40,772 nucleotides of DNA from Candidatus Obscuribacterales bacterium (GTDB lineage Bacteria > Cyanobacteriota > Cyanobacteriia > RECH01), in contig DATNRH010000502.1 of the NCBI GenBank assembly GCA_036703605.1, positions 1 through 40,772 of the forward strand. Reading direction: 5' to 3'. Below the pieces are notes generated by a model, which worked only from the letters and a program-made list of their open reading frames with translations, had not been told where the DNA came from and searched no databases. Positions 17,762 through 27,016 of the stretch are shown here, one piece after another (positions within the stretch are counted from its first letter, which is position 1; the number at the start of each line of letters is the position of its first letter). A program made the position numbers and the translations under genes.

Positions 17762-19132
17762 TCAAATCAACGGCTTGGTTGAATCTTCCCGAGAAAATGG
17801 TGTCATGGTTTGCTCCGTTTTCATCAAAATATCCTGGACAAAGCGCTCGCTGAAGCCAGCCACAAAGGAAATCGCTAGATACAGGTAGGTGCGATTGGTT
17901 TGCTCGCGATTGCCCACCGAAACCAAGCCTGACTCTAGGGCCGCAAAGATAAAAATGGCGAAGGCAATGCCAATAATAGGCTTGAGCAGCCCTGTAAAAA
18001 ACAGCACCAGTGGCTCAGGACGTTGCCCATAGACCATGTTTTGGGCTCGTACAATCACACTAATCGAGCTGCCCAAGGCTCCGCCGATCACCACAATCAG
18101 CAGCAGCGACAGGCGAATGCCCACATTCTCAAAAAACGTGCCGGTGTTGCGCAGTGTCCCCTCGTCTACCGCCACAACACTAATATCCCGAGACTCGCCG
18201 GCCGGCTCTTCAGGTTCTCTCGTGGGTTCATTGGGCGTGGGTTGAGACGAGCGATCGCTCTCCTCCACTGCTTCCTCTGCTGGCACCTGCTGGGATAACT
18301 GGGCAGGCGCAGTCTCTAGCGGGGGCAATGCAGCGGGGGGAGGTGCAGCCAAGTTGGCTGGGGATGCATCGGGTGCGGGTGTGGGCGCTACTTCGGGTTC
18401 AGGCGTGGGCGCATCTGCGCGAGGTGTGGACGAATCTGCGCGAGGTGTAGGTTCTGGGGTTGGGGTCTGCCCAGCCTTACTGCTGGCTTGGGGCATCAGA
18501 GTATAGCCCGCATTAGCGTCCAACATCTGTTCCTTGCCACCTGGGAGCTGCAGCCACATGTTGCGACTGGGCTGAATGCTGATTTGCCCCGAGGATGAGG
18601 TTACCTGCAAGGACGGCGCGGTGCCCTGAATGATCAGGTAAATCAAAAAGGGAGCGATCGCAAAGATGCTGATGAAGCCTGCCAGCCCCAGAATCAACAT
18701 GGTGGACTGGGAGTTGTTAACGAAAATCTCGTAGCGAATACGGCGGCGAATGCGGCGGGCAATGGTTAGATTACGATGTTTCAGCGTCGGTGGCAAACTC
18801 GGGGTGGAAACATCGGCAGGGGGTTGAGCGCTAGACAACAAGAGGTCGATAGCGCTACGAGCCATATGCACCAGATAGACATTTCTCAGCTTGCGTAAAT
18901 CCGGCAGTTGATAGAGTAGATGGCCAATTTCTCGCTGAATTTCATCATCTAGGGTGAGGGTCTGCAGCTTATGGCAGGTTTCGTCCATGAGGCGATCGGT
19001 TTCGGTTTCAACTTCGACCGCAAGCTGTTCTTGATCAATTTGAGTTTTGGCATCTTGCAGCAGCGAGGCAAGATGTTTTTCATGCACCCATTCGAGAATG
19101 TCTTGGGAGTTGATGGCTTTTGGGGTACTCAT
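17762..19132 (-). CDS. Unassigned membrane protein in the men cluster
   Basis: 456 residues; I cannot name it. Residues 1-100 are helical and charged. A basic stretch (IARRIRRRIRYEIF, about 124-137) precedes a hydrophobic segment at about 144-168. Residues 215-315 are rich in Pro, Thr, Glu and Ala with near-repeats (TPEPTPRADSSTPRADAPTP), likely disordered. Two further hydrophobic segments follow (about 340-362 and 376-399), then YLYLAISFVAGFSERFVQDIL. The GGALGSSISVI and AGFSERF motifs resemble a C-terminal membrane module I recall from other bacterial proteins of unknown function. ATG19132 has AAGGTGA eight bases upstream. It sits between menD and menB on the same strand; the position alone does not prove a role in quinone synthesis. 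Confidence 0.85.
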   Translation of the reverse strand: MSTPKAINSQDILEWVHEKHLASLLQDAKTQIDQEQLAVEVETETDRLMDETCHKLQTLTLDDEIQREIGHLLYQLPDLRKLRNVYLVHMARSAIDLLLSSAQPPADVSTPSLPPTLKHRNLTIARRIRRRIRYEIFVNNSQSTMLILGLAGFISIFAIAPFLIYLIIQGTAPSLQVTSSSGQISIQPSRNMWLQLPGGKEQMLDANAGYTLMPQASSKAGQTPTPEPTPRADSSTPRADAPTPEPEVAPTPAPDASPANLAAPPPAALPPLETAPAQLSQQVPAEEAVEESDRSSQPTPNEPTREPEEPAGESRDISVVAVDEGTLRNTGTFFENVGIRLSLLLIVVIGGALGSSISVIVRAQNMVYGQRPEPLVLFFTGLLKPIIGIAFAIFIFAALESGLVSVGNREQTNRTYLYLAISFVAGFSERFVQDILMKTEQTMTPFSREDSTKPLI

Positions 19133-19288
19133 CGAGGATCACCTTAGAAAGGGTTGGGGGCGATCGCCCCTCTTGGGCCAGTACCACAGGAGCGATGGTC
19201 GGACGTCCGGAGGAGTCGGCTCCCTGTTTGTATAACTTGACCCAATTGTGACGAACAAGGATGGAATGATCCAGTGGGCGGGGGCGGA

Positions 19289-21031
19289 TTATTGCTTCAT
19301 ACGCTGCCAAAGGGTCTGCCGCCAATGCAGATCGATGGAGCGATCGGTCACCAGTTCCAACACGCGAATACCGCTCTGAGGTAATGGATTGAGCGATTGC
19401 ACTAACTGTTCCCAGGACTTGATGGGCTGATGTTCGATGCCGTAGGCAGCGCAAAGGTGGGCAAACTTCACCGATTGGGGTGTGGTGAAAAATGTATCGA
19501 ACAAGGCGGGCTCGGCTTGAGCAATGGGCAGGAGCCCAAAAATACCGCCGCCGTTGTTGTTAATCACAATCACCGTTAAATGCCCTTGCCAATGGTGCCG
19601 CACCAGGAAGCCGTTGGTGTCGTGCAGGCAGGCCAGATCACCGGTGATCAACACACCCTGGCGGCCATAGCAGGCTCCTAGGGCAGTGGAGAGGGTGCCG
19701 TCAATGCCGTTGGTGCCTCGGCTGAAAATCATCTGATGCTGCTGGGCATTCAGGGGCCAAAACCATTCCACATCGCGCACGGGCATACTGTTGGCAATCA
19801 CCACCGGGGTTTGGGGTGGCAGCGATCGCCCCAGGAGCCAAGAAAGTTTACTTTCCACTAAGCGTTCGGTGGCGGTGCAGTGCTGATCAATCAGCGATCG
19901 GATCGAGGCGGCGGCAGCTAGCCACTTATGGAGATAATCCGGTGGGCCAACGGTGGCCAGGTGGAGAGACTGCACGGCTTGATGGAGGGTGCAGCGCAGG
20001 GTATGGGTGCGGCCGTGGGTGGGATCAAGGTTGCGATCGCCCCCGTCAATTACCCACTGCAGCGGCTGGGTTTTGTCCAACCACTGACGCAACACCTTAC
20101 TGGTTGGCATCTCACCAATCCGAATCACCACCTCGGGCGCAAGGGCGGCGGCGCGAGTAGGATGGCGCAAAATGCCGTCATAGGTTGCCACGAGGTAGGG
20201 ATTGCAGTCCGCATGGTTGCGGGCTGGGGATAGACCTTCTGCCAGCACTGGAAAGCCCAGAGTTTTGGCCAGGTAGGCGATCGCTCGGCAATAGGCGCGG
20301 GGGTGGTCGGGTTGATCAACTCCGGCAATAATCACACCGCGATCGCAGGAACCCCAGGTAGCCACATGGTCAGCGATCGCATCTGGGGCGAGGGTGGGCG
20401 AGGGTGGCGAGGTGCCCCGGGTGATGGCGGCAAAAAACTGCGGCTCATCCCACTGCTTGGCCAGGGCGAGAACATCGGCTTGGGGAATGGGCGCAAGGGG
20501 ATCCCGGAAGGGTTGATTTAAGTGCACCGGCCCAGCTACGGGATAGCGCGATCGCTCCCAGGCATAGATCAAGGTTTGCCGCAGATAGGCCAACAAGGCA
20601 GGTTCTGTAGACGGTATCGCCAGTTCGCTATACCAGTTAGGATAAGAGCCGTAGAGTTTTTGCTGGTCAATGGTTTGCCCCGCATTACAGTCCCGCAGTT
20701 CTGGGGGGCGATCGCTGGTGATGATCAGCAACGGCACCCGCCCTTCCCGAGCCTCGATCACCGCTGGATAAAAGTTAGCGCCCGCCGTACCCGACGTGCA
20801 GACCAGCACCGTAGGCTGCCGGGTCTGGCGCGATCGCCCGAGGGCAAAAAAAGCTGCTGATCGCTCATCCAACATAGGAATGGCCTGGATCGCCGGATGC
20901 TGAGCAAAAGCCACCGTTAAAGGGGTTGAGCGTGATCCTGGACAGAGCACCGCTGTTTCCACGCCTAATCGAGCTAGCACCTCCGCCATCACAGAAGACC
21001 ACAGGCTGTTTGTTGTCCGAAAATCCAACAT
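19289..21031 (-). CDS. menD: SEPHCHC synthase
   Basis: Adds the succinyl semialdehyde unit of 2-oxoglutarate to isochorismate with thiamine diphosphate, giving 2-succinyl-5-enolpyruvyl-6-hydroxy-3-cyclohexene-1-carboxylate. The protein is 580 residues. The N-terminal segment LCPGSRSTPLTVAF and CTSGTAGANFYPAVIEA are characteristic. The diphosphate-binding region GDLACLHDTNGFL followed by INNNGGGIFGLLP is near the C-terminus, and RGTNGIDGTLSTALG is present. Its start lies eight bases after the menF stop, so the two are almost certainly one operon, ordered as the pathway uses them. Length and motifs are normal. Confidence 0.97.
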   Translation of the reverse strand: MLDFRTTNSLWSSVMAEVLARLGVETAVLCPGSRSTPLTVAFAQHPAIQAIPMLDERSAAFFALGRSRQTRQPTVLVCTSGTAGANFYPAVIEAREGRVPLLIITSDRPPELRDCNAGQTIDQQKLYGSYPNWYSELAIPSTEPALLAYLRQTLIYAWERSRYPVAGPVHLNQPFRDPLAPIPQADVLALAKQWDEPQFFAAITRGTSPPSPTLAPDAIADHVATWGSCDRGVIIAGVDQPDHPRAYCRAIAYLAKTLGFPVLAEGLSPARNHADCNPYLVATYDGILRHPTRAAALAPEVVIRIGEMPTSKVLRQWLDKTQPLQWVIDGGDRNLDPTHGRTHTLRCTLHQAVQSLHLATVGPPDYLHKWLAAAASIRSLIDQHCTATERLVESKLSWLLGRSLPPQTPVVIANSMPVRDVEWFWPLNAQQHQMIFSRGTNGIDGTLSTALGACYGRQGVLITGDLACLHDTNGFLVRHHWQGHLTVIVINNNGGGIFGLLPIAQAEPALFDTFFTTPQSVKFAHLCAAYGIEHQPIKSWEQLVQSLNPLPQSGIRVLELVTDRSIDLHWRQTLWQRMKQ

Positions 21032-21039
21032 AGTCGCTC

Positions 21040-22461
21040 TTAAACCAATGCCTGCAGCAATGCCTGCAGCTTCAAATGCACTTCCGCCAGCTCCCGATCG
21101 GGGTTTGACCCAGCCACAATGCCCGCGCCAGCATAGAGCCGCGCCCGATTGCCATGGAGCCAGGCTGAACGAATGCCCACCACAAATTCACTGTTGCCCT
21201 GGTGATCAATCCAGCCAATGGGCGCAGCATAGAGCGATCGCTCAAAGGATTCGTGACGCAAAATCTCCTGGCAGGCCACCTCCCGGGAAACCCCGGCTAC
21301 CGCTGGGGTGGGATGCAGATTGGCCAACAAGGTCAGAGGATGCAGACTGTTGGGCATCCGGGCCTGGATGGGGGTATGTAAATGCTGAATATTGGACAGC
21401 CGCAGCAAATCGGGCTCAGGAGCATAGCGGGGAGTAAGCCCAGCGGCCTGCAGTTGGGCGGCGATGAAGTCCACCACCACCTGATGCTCATGGCGTTCCT
21501 TGGGGCTATGGCGCAGGCGATCGGCCAGTTCGGCATCGGCCTGGGATGACCCACCCCGAGGCGAGGATCCTGCCAAGGCATCCACCACCAAGGCGCGATC
21601 GCGAACACTCAGCAACCGCTCAGGACTGGCTCCAATAAAGCTATGGCCCTGGTCATTGCCGGTGGAAAAGACATAGCAATCGGGATAGCGGCGACGCAGG
21701 TTATCTACCGATCGCACCACGGAGAAAGGCTGGGGCGACACCACATCCAAGGCATGGGCCAGCACCACTTTTTGCAAATGTCCCCGAGCGATCGCCCCTA
21801 ACACTGCTCGTACCGAGGATTGGAAGGGGACTAGAGAGGTAGAGGAATCCGTCTCTTCCGAGAGCACTTGCCCCGGCATGGCGTCTAACCGATGGCACAG
21901 GGACACCACTGGCGAGGCCAGCGATCGCACCTGTTCTAGGGTCGTCCAAGTAGCCCGCGTCACCGCCCGTAGTGCCGTTTGGGGCGTAATGGAAAGATTG
22001 GCCGTGACGCTAGTGCGATCGCCTTGGGTGATCACCTGCCAAGCAGGAATAAAGACCGTTGCTCCCGGAAAAGGAGCCCCCGGACTCACTTGGGAAAAAA
22101 AGGTAAAGCTACAGAAAAAGTGCAGCAGACTAGGAGCATGGACGGTCTGACAGCGACGCAGACAGTCATCCATAAATCGTCGGGCATCCTGAAAGCGTTG
22201 AGGATGGCTAGAGCATTGAGCCACCGCACTGCCCACCGCCGCGATCGCTATCTGCTGCCGCCGGTTTTCAAAATAAAAATGGGGTTGCTGGGCCAAGGCC
22301 AACGCTTGCAACGCCATAAGCGGATCCAACGACGGGATCTCCCACGATAGGCTAGCGATCGCAGGCTCCTCCAGACTTGACTGCTGTTGACAACCCAACA
22401 AACACTGATACAGGTCTTGTTCTGTGTGCAGTCGAGGACGAGAATGGGGGGTTACGGTCAT
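21040..22461 (-). CDS. menF: Isochorismate synthase
   Basis: Converts chorismate to isochorismate, the entry step to phylloquinone. 473 residues. The chorismate-binding core shows VVLAHALDV, FIGASPERLL, DALAGSSPRGG, HSPKERHEHQVVVDFI, HLHTPIQARM, HPTPAVAGVSREVA and GIRSAWLHGNRARLYAGAGIV. The first 200 residues are more variable, as usual in this family. The frame extends to a TTG at 22470, but ATG22461 (MTVTPHSRPRL) is three codons later and preferred; no strong ribosome binding site precedes either. It is the first gene of the menF-menD pair and is divergent from menA across a 655-bp gap. Confidence 0.95.
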   Translation of the reverse strand: MTVTPHSRPRLHTEQDLYQCLLGCQQQSSLEEPAIASLSWEIPSLDPLMALQALALAQQPHFYFENRRQQIAIAAVGSAVAQCSSHPQRFQDARRFMDDCLRRCQTVHAPSLLHFFCSFTFFSQVSPGAPFPGATVFIPAWQVITQGDRTSVTANLSITPQTALRAVTRATWTTLEQVRSLASPVVSLCHRLDAMPGQVLSEETDSSTSLVPFQSSVRAVLGAIARGHLQKVVLAHALDVVSPQPFSVVRSVDNLRRRYPDCYVFSTGNDQGHSFIGASPERLLSVRDRALVVDALAGSSPRGGSSQADAELADRLRHSPKERHEHQVVVDFIAAQLQAAGLTPRYAPEPDLLRLSNIQHLHTPIQARMPNSLHPLTLLANLHPTPAVAGVSREVACQEILRHESFERSLYAAPIGWIDHQGNSEFVVGIRSAWLHGNRARLYAGAGIVAGSNPDRELAEVHLKLQALLQALV

Positions 22462-23116
22462 AGTAGGCAAAGCGGCAGGTTTCCATCCACTCAGGCGGTC
22501 TGACTGGGTAACATCGACATTGAGATACAGCCGGCTGCAGATCAGTCAACCCCGACCCGCGCTCCCACGGTTCGCGATGATCTGCCCAAGCCCATGGAGA
22601 GCATCACACTAAGCAAGCTGCACCCAGCGCTCCGATCCCTTCCAAACGATAAACGGTGGGGGGCAGTTTAGGGGAACTCTGTTGCACTGTGTTGCAGAGT
22701 ATTACAAGACACAAACATGGCTGAGCACCCCCAGGGGTCACCCTAGGTCGGTCTATAAAACACCTGGGGGTTGGGGTAGAACCTAGGTAGGCAAAGGAGT
22801 TGATGCCTTGGGATGATCTCTCATCCATTCTACGAATAATTGGGGGACAGGCTGGACTAGCGCCTCAGGATTTTCCACGAAGCCTCGGCGGAATATTGCA
22901 ATTCGTAACGGCTCACTCAGCGATCGCCCAAAATCACCCAATCGTCTGTAACCCTATGAGATACTGAGGTCTAGACAGCGCCAACTTCAGGTGCTTGCCG
23001 GAGTTCACTGCATCCGTCTCGGCAATCAACCACCCCGGTTTTGTCCCTGGGTAGGAGGGTAGATGGATGGATGGCTCTCCCCTCAGCTTCCGATACTATC
23101 CATTGACGTTTAAGAC
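22462..23116. other. Gene-free divergent region between menF and menA
   Basis: No gene seen in 655 bp. It contains the inverted repeat ACTCTG/CAGAGT at about 22676-22700, the longer inverted repeat listed at 22728-22770, an ACCTAGGT palindrome at 22781-22788, and one HIP1 site near 22921. Both men transcripts should start here. Confidence 0.5.
22728..22770. promoter_or_regulatory. Inverted repeat in the menF/menA divergent region
   Basis: CCCCCAGG (22728-22735) and CCTGGGGG (22763-22770) form a perfect 8-bp stem around 27 bases that include TCTATAAAA. CCTAGGT occurs inside the loop at 22742 and again in the palindrome at 22781-22788. It could be an RNA hairpin or a binding site shared by the divergent genes; the role is not established. 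Confidence 0.35.
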
Positions 23117-24025
23117 ATGACGATTCAAACGGTGAGAACGGTGCGATCGCCGCATCGCAAACAACTCTGGATGGCTGCCATCAAGCCCCCCATGTATAGC
23201 GTCGCGATTATGCCCATTTGGCTGGGAAGTGCGATCGCCTTTGCCGAAACCCAGCGCCTGCATCTGCCGGTATTCCTCATGTTTACCTGTTCTGCCATCC
23301 TCATTCTGGCCTGGGAAAACCTCAGCAATGATGTCTTCGACTCAGAAACCGGCATTGATCAAAATAAACATCATTCGTTAGTCAATTTAACCCGCAATAA
23401 ATCCTTAATTTTCTGGGTGGGCAATAGCTGTCTGCTGGCTGGCGTGTTGGGCATTCTAGCGATCGCTCTTTGGCAGCAAGATGCGACGGTTCTTGGGATT
23501 GTCTTACTCTGCTGCCTGTTGGGCTATTCCTATCAAGGGCCGCCCCTACGCTTGGGCTACCAAGGCTTGGGAGAACCCCTCTGCTTTTGCTGCTTTGGCC
23601 CCCTCGCCGTATCCGCCGCCTACTATAGCCAAACCCAAGCCTGGTCGTGGATGAGTCTGGTCGCGTCCATTGTCCTAGGATTAAGCACCAGTTTGATCCT
23701 GTTCTGCTCCCACTTCCATCAAGTAGACGATGATATCGCCGCCGGGAAGCGATCGCCCATTGTCCGCCTGGGTACTGAGCGCAGCGCCCAACTCCTGCCT
23801 TGGGTAGTGGGTAGCCTTTACGGGCTGACCGTGATCTTTGTGTTCCTACAACTATTCCCCTTGTGGACCTTGTTGATTCTGTTGAGCATCCCCCCCGGCT
23901 GGCACCTCTGTCGCCACGTTGGCCGCTATCACAACCATCCTGAGCGGGTTAGCAACTGCAAATTCATTGCCATTAAGCTGCATTTTTGGAGCGGTTTACT
24001 GTTAGGCATCGGGTTCTTGCTATGA
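23117..24025 (+). CDS. menA: DHNA phytyltransferase (UbiA family)
   Basis: Attaches the phytyl chain to 1,4-dihydroxy-2-naphthoate at the membrane, in phylloquinone synthesis. 302 residues with eight or nine hydrophobic segments. The two UbiA diphosphate-Mg motifs are present: NDVFDSETGID (about 72-82) and HQVDDDIAAGK (about 202-212). DQNKHHSLVNLTRNK follows the first, as in MenA. ATG23117 is used. It is divergent from menF/menD, so the pathway occupies both strands here. Prenyl specificity (phytyl rather than a longer chain) is inferred from the cyanobacterial context. Confidence 0.95.
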   Translation: MTIQTVRTVRSPHRKQLWMAAIKPPMYSVAIMPIWLGSAIAFAETQRLHLPVFLMFTCSAILILAWENLSNDVFDSETGIDQNKHHSLVNLTRNKSLIFWVGNSCLLAGVLGILAIALWQQDATVLGIVLLCCLLGYSYQGPPLRLGYQGLGEPLCFCCFGPLAVSAAYYSQTQAWSWMSLVASIVLGLSTSLILFCSHFHQVDDDIAAGKRSPIVRLGTERSAQLLPWVVGSLYGLTVIFVFLQLFPLWTLLILLSIPPGWHLCRHVGRYHNHPERVSNCKFIAIKLHFWSGLLLGIGFLL

Positions 24026-24352
24026 CTGGGCCTTTGAGCTAAACCTAGGGCTGGCGATGAAACGTCCTCAGTGTTGAACGCACGGCTCGATGATAGAGCG
24101 GGTTTTAACGATGTAGGTTTTGATAGAGCAGACCTAAGACTGCTAAATTGAAGGTTGACGATCATCAGCGATCGCTCTCCAGGGAGTCGATCGTTTCTGA
24201 ATGCCTAATGTTGAATCATCTACTTGCGCCCTGGGTTCTCTACCCTAGGGGCTAGCCAAGCACAACTTGCCCATCCATCCAAGGCTGTAGCTGGGTTAAG
24301 GCAGCTCTAATCCCACGTCCCTACCCTTCTTCATTTCACCGTTTACGTTTGC
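24026..24352. other. Gene-free stretch after menA
   Basis: These 327 bp hold the direct repeat TGATAGAGC at 24091-24099 and 24121-24129, spaced exactly 30 bp, with GGTTTT close to both copies. A HIP1 site follows near 24168. No terminator or clear promoter was recognised. Confidence 0.4.
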
Positions 24353-25207
24353 ATGACCATGGCTGCAGTTGCCCTACAAAACGTCCACAAAGTCTACAAC
24401 AATGTCTGTGTCGTCAATGATTTGTCATTGACCATTCAACCCGGCGAGATCTTTGGTCTGCTTGGCCCAAACGGCGCAGGCAAATCCACCACCATTCGCA
24501 TGTTGACCACCTTAACCCAACCCACTCAGGGAGAAATTGTTGTGGCCGGCTATGATGTGGTGCGCCAGCCCTTTTGGGTGAAGCAACAGATCGGGGTGGT
24601 GCTGCAACAAATCAGTGTGGATGTGGATCTGACGGTCTGGGAAAATATGGAATTCCACGCGCGGATGCACCATATCCCCAACTCCCGCCGACAGCAGGAT
24701 ATTAGCCGCTGGCTTGACTATGTTGAATTGAGCGATCGCAGTCAGTCTCTGGTGAAAACCCTATCGGGAGGCATGAAGCGGCGGCTGCAAATTGCCCGCG
24801 CCCTGCTCCACCAGCCCCAGATCTTATTCTTAGATGAACCTACGGTTGGGCTCGATCCTCAAACCCGACGCCGGCTTTGGGAAATCATCAAAGGCTTAAA
24901 TCAACAGGGCATGACCATTCTCCTCACCACCCACTACATGGAAGAGGTGGAATACCTATGCGATCGCATTGGCATTATGGACAATGGCAAGCTGATTGAG
25001 ATGGGCACCCTCGACGAACTGCGCCACAAGCATGGGCTAGGATTGCTGATGAAGCAGGATGGCGATCGCTGGGACTATACCTTTTTTCCCACCATGGATG
25101 AGGCCCAAGTGCATCTGGCAGCGCAGGTTGATAAAACCGGCATGATGATTCGCCCGTCTAACCTAGAAGACATTTTTGTGGATCTCACCGGTCACAACCT
25201 AGACTAA
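24353..25207 (+). CDS. ABC transporter ATPase, ABC-2/DrrA-like
   Basis: 284 residues. Walker A is GPNGAGKST (about 38-46), signature LSGGMKRRLQIARAL (about 142-156), Walker B ILFLDEPTVGLDP and switch His in LLTTHYMEE. The C-terminal extension with MMIRPSNLEDIFVDLTG is typical of the daunorubicin-resistance/ABC-2 exporter branch. No membrane partner is adjacent, so it must pair with a permease encoded elsewhere. The substrate is unknown. ATG24353 is used; an internal ATG two codons later is equally possible. scpB follows after 67 bp on the same strand. Confidence 0.92.
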   Translation: MTMAAVALQNVHKVYNNVCVVNDLSLTIQPGEIFGLLGPNGAGKSTTIRMLTTLTQPTQGEIVVAGYDVVRQPFWVKQQIGVVLQQISVDVDLTVWENMEFHARMHHIPNSRRQQDISRWLDYVELSDRSQSLVKTLSGGMKRRLQIARALLHQPQILFLDEPTVGLDPQTRRRLWEIIKGLNQQGMTILLTTHYMEEVEYLCDRIGIMDNGKLIEMGTLDELRHKHGLGLLMKQDGDRWDYTFFPTMDEAQVHLAAQVDKTGMMIRPSNLEDIFVDLTGHNLD

Positions 25208-25274
25208 CCACACTGGTTAGATGCAACATCTCCATCCTTAAATTTAGTCTTTCAGCAAATTGTTTGGGGTGACC

Positions 25275-25841
25275 ATGGCCCGCCTGGCTAGCAAACTTGA
25301 AGCGATTCTTTATCTCAAGGGGCATCCACTGCCGCTGAGCAAAATCGCTGACTATGCTGGGTGCGATCGCCACGAGGTGGAAGAGGGTATTCTAGAATTA
25401 ATGGACGACTACGCCCATCGCGACAGTGCCCTAGAAGTCGTAGAAACACCAGAGGGATACGCGCTGCAGCTACGGCCAAGGTTTCATGACTTGGTGGAGA
25501 CGTTAATTCCCCTAGATTTGGGTGTGGGAGCCCTACGCACCCTGGCAGCGATCGCCCTCAAAGGTCCCCTGAGTCAGCCTGAGTTGGTGGAATTACGCGG
25601 TTCTGGAGTGTATCAACATGTGCCCGAACTCGTCGACTTGGGGTTGGTTCGCAAGCGTCGTAAACCCGATGAACGCTCCTACTGGCTGCAAATTACGCCA
25701 AAATTCTATCAATATTTTCAGGTAGAATCCCTGCCCTATCCCTTTGCCAGTCCTCCATCGAGCGATCACCCCTCATCTCCAGAATCCCAGGATCCAGATC
25801 CAGACGCCAACACTGCCAACAACGATGAGCTGGATGCGTAA
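25275..25841 (+). CDS. scpB: Segregation and condensation protein B
   Basis: Subunit of the SMC-ScpA-ScpB condensin that compacts and segregates chromosomes. 188 residues with two winged-helix domains. LASKLEAILYLKGHPL is the usual start, and the segment ALRTLAAIALKGPLSQPELVELRGSGVYQHVPELVDLGLVRKRRK is the second winged helix. The C-terminal tail is Pro/Ser/Asp-rich. The frame opens at TTG25260, but ATG25275, with GGGGTG five bases upstream, is preferred. ScpA is not adjacent. Confidence 0.93.
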   Translation: MARLASKLEAILYLKGHPLPLSKIADYAGCDRHEVEEGILELMDDYAHRDSALEVVETPEGYALQLRPRFHDLVETLIPLDLGVGALRTLAAIALKGPLSQPELVELRGSGVYQHVPELVDLGLVRKRRKPDERSYWLQITPKFYQYFQVESLPYPFASPPSSDHPSSPESQDPDPDANTANNDELDA

Positions 25842-25984
25842 ACGCCCTGCATCACTGGGTTTAACCCCGATACCCCCAGATGATCTAGACTCCATATCCC
25901 AGGCTTGGGACATCGGATCCCCAGCAGTTCTCAGACACAGGATCTGCAATTAGATGCCACAATAGATTAAATTCAGTCAACCCA

Positions 25985-26368
25985 ATGGTCTCTATGGTTT
26001 TTAACCCTGACAACAGCGATTTCTTCAGTGGCAACGCCGAAGAGGACCAAGCGAACCAACTGCTGAGCTACCTGCAAAACCAGCCGCCGGAAGTTCTGGC
26101 GCGCGTGGCTAAATCTGTGAGCCCAGAAATTAGGCAGATTATTTCGCAAAATGTTCAGGGATTGGTCGGTGTGCTGCCGTCTGAATCCTTTAATGTGCAA
26201 ATTACAACCGATCGGGAAAATCTGGCCGGTCTCCTTGCGTCTGCCATGATGACGGGCTACTTTCTGCGCCGCATGGAGCAGCGGATGGAACTGGAAGATA
26301 GCGTGATGGGGTCCTTCTCCATGCGCCGTCGGTCAGGCTTTGACCCCTTCCCGGATTCCGACACCTAA
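25985..26368 (+). CDS. DUF760 family protein
   Basis: 127 residues, conserved in cyanobacteria and plant chloroplasts, function not known to me. The hallmark is QLLSYLQNQPPEVLARVAKSVSPEIRQIISQNVQGLVGVLP, followed by FNVQITTDRENLAGLLASAMMTGYFLRRMEQRMELE. It is acidic at the N-terminus with no signal or membrane segment, so probably soluble. ATG25994 (MVFNPDNSDFF) is an alternative start three codons in; neither has a clear ribosome binding site. It lies 143 bp after scpB. Confidence 0.88.
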   Translation: MVSMVFNPDNSDFFSGNAEEDQANQLLSYLQNQPPEVLARVAKSVSPEIRQIISQNVQGLVGVLPSESFNVQITTDRENLAGLLASAMMTGYFLRRMEQRMELEDSVMGSFSMRRRSGFDPFPDSDT

Positions 26369-26725
26369 GGTTCGATCGCTAACCGATCGAACCCAATGGC
26401 GATCGCCCCTGACCCGAGGCTGGCCGACTGTGCAGCCATCGGTTGAGTACGCCCCAAACCCAGGAGCGATCGCCACTGTGCCAAAATTTCAGTCTTATTT
26501 CCAGCTTTTCATCCATTTCCCTACCTCTTCCTCAGAAGCAGCCGCAGTAATGGTAAGTTGCACCACTCCACAGCATTTACCAGCGCTGCAAACGCCTCAT
26601 GAATAGCACTGAAGCGATCGTGACCTCACAAGCCGTCTAAAATGGTGACAGCCTTGTGGTAGGCAGCCCTGCGATTGGAGATGATAGGGCGATTGTCCCA
26701 TTCCCATGGGTTCGGACATCACAAA

Positions 26726-26763
26726 GCCCTAGGTGCGTTCAAATATTTGAACGCACCTAGGGC
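26726..26763. repeat. Perfect 38-bp palindrome
   Basis: GCCCTAGGTGCGTTCAAAT at 26726-26744 is followed immediately by its exact reverse complement at 26745-26763, with no spacer and no mismatch. As RNA it would form a long hairpin; as DNA it could form a cruciform. It lies 358 bp downstream of the DUF760 gene and about 340 bp upstream of the LysR gene. Confidence 0.97.
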
Positions 26764-27016
26764 AAGTCTCAACCGGCCACAGCCATATCACAGACAAGAA
26801 AAAGCGTTCCACACTGAATCCGGATCATGGTAGCACCTTCAGGATAAAACCCATGTCAGGCAACTAACTCCAATGACAGGACTGGGAACAATAAGGCGCA
26901 TCCTGCCCAAGAGTGACCAACGCGATTCAATGTGCAACGCTCACTGGAAGGGAATACATACAGGCTTCGATAAACCCATCATATCGCGAGGAAGCATAGA
27001 TCAAAATCACTGCCTA

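Noticed and set aside
12263-25207. MlaE-like permease and the ABC ATPase at 24353 as one transporter
   Set aside because: They lie 11 kb apart on opposite strands, and the ATPase has the C-terminal pattern of ABC-2/DrrA exporters, not of MlaF.
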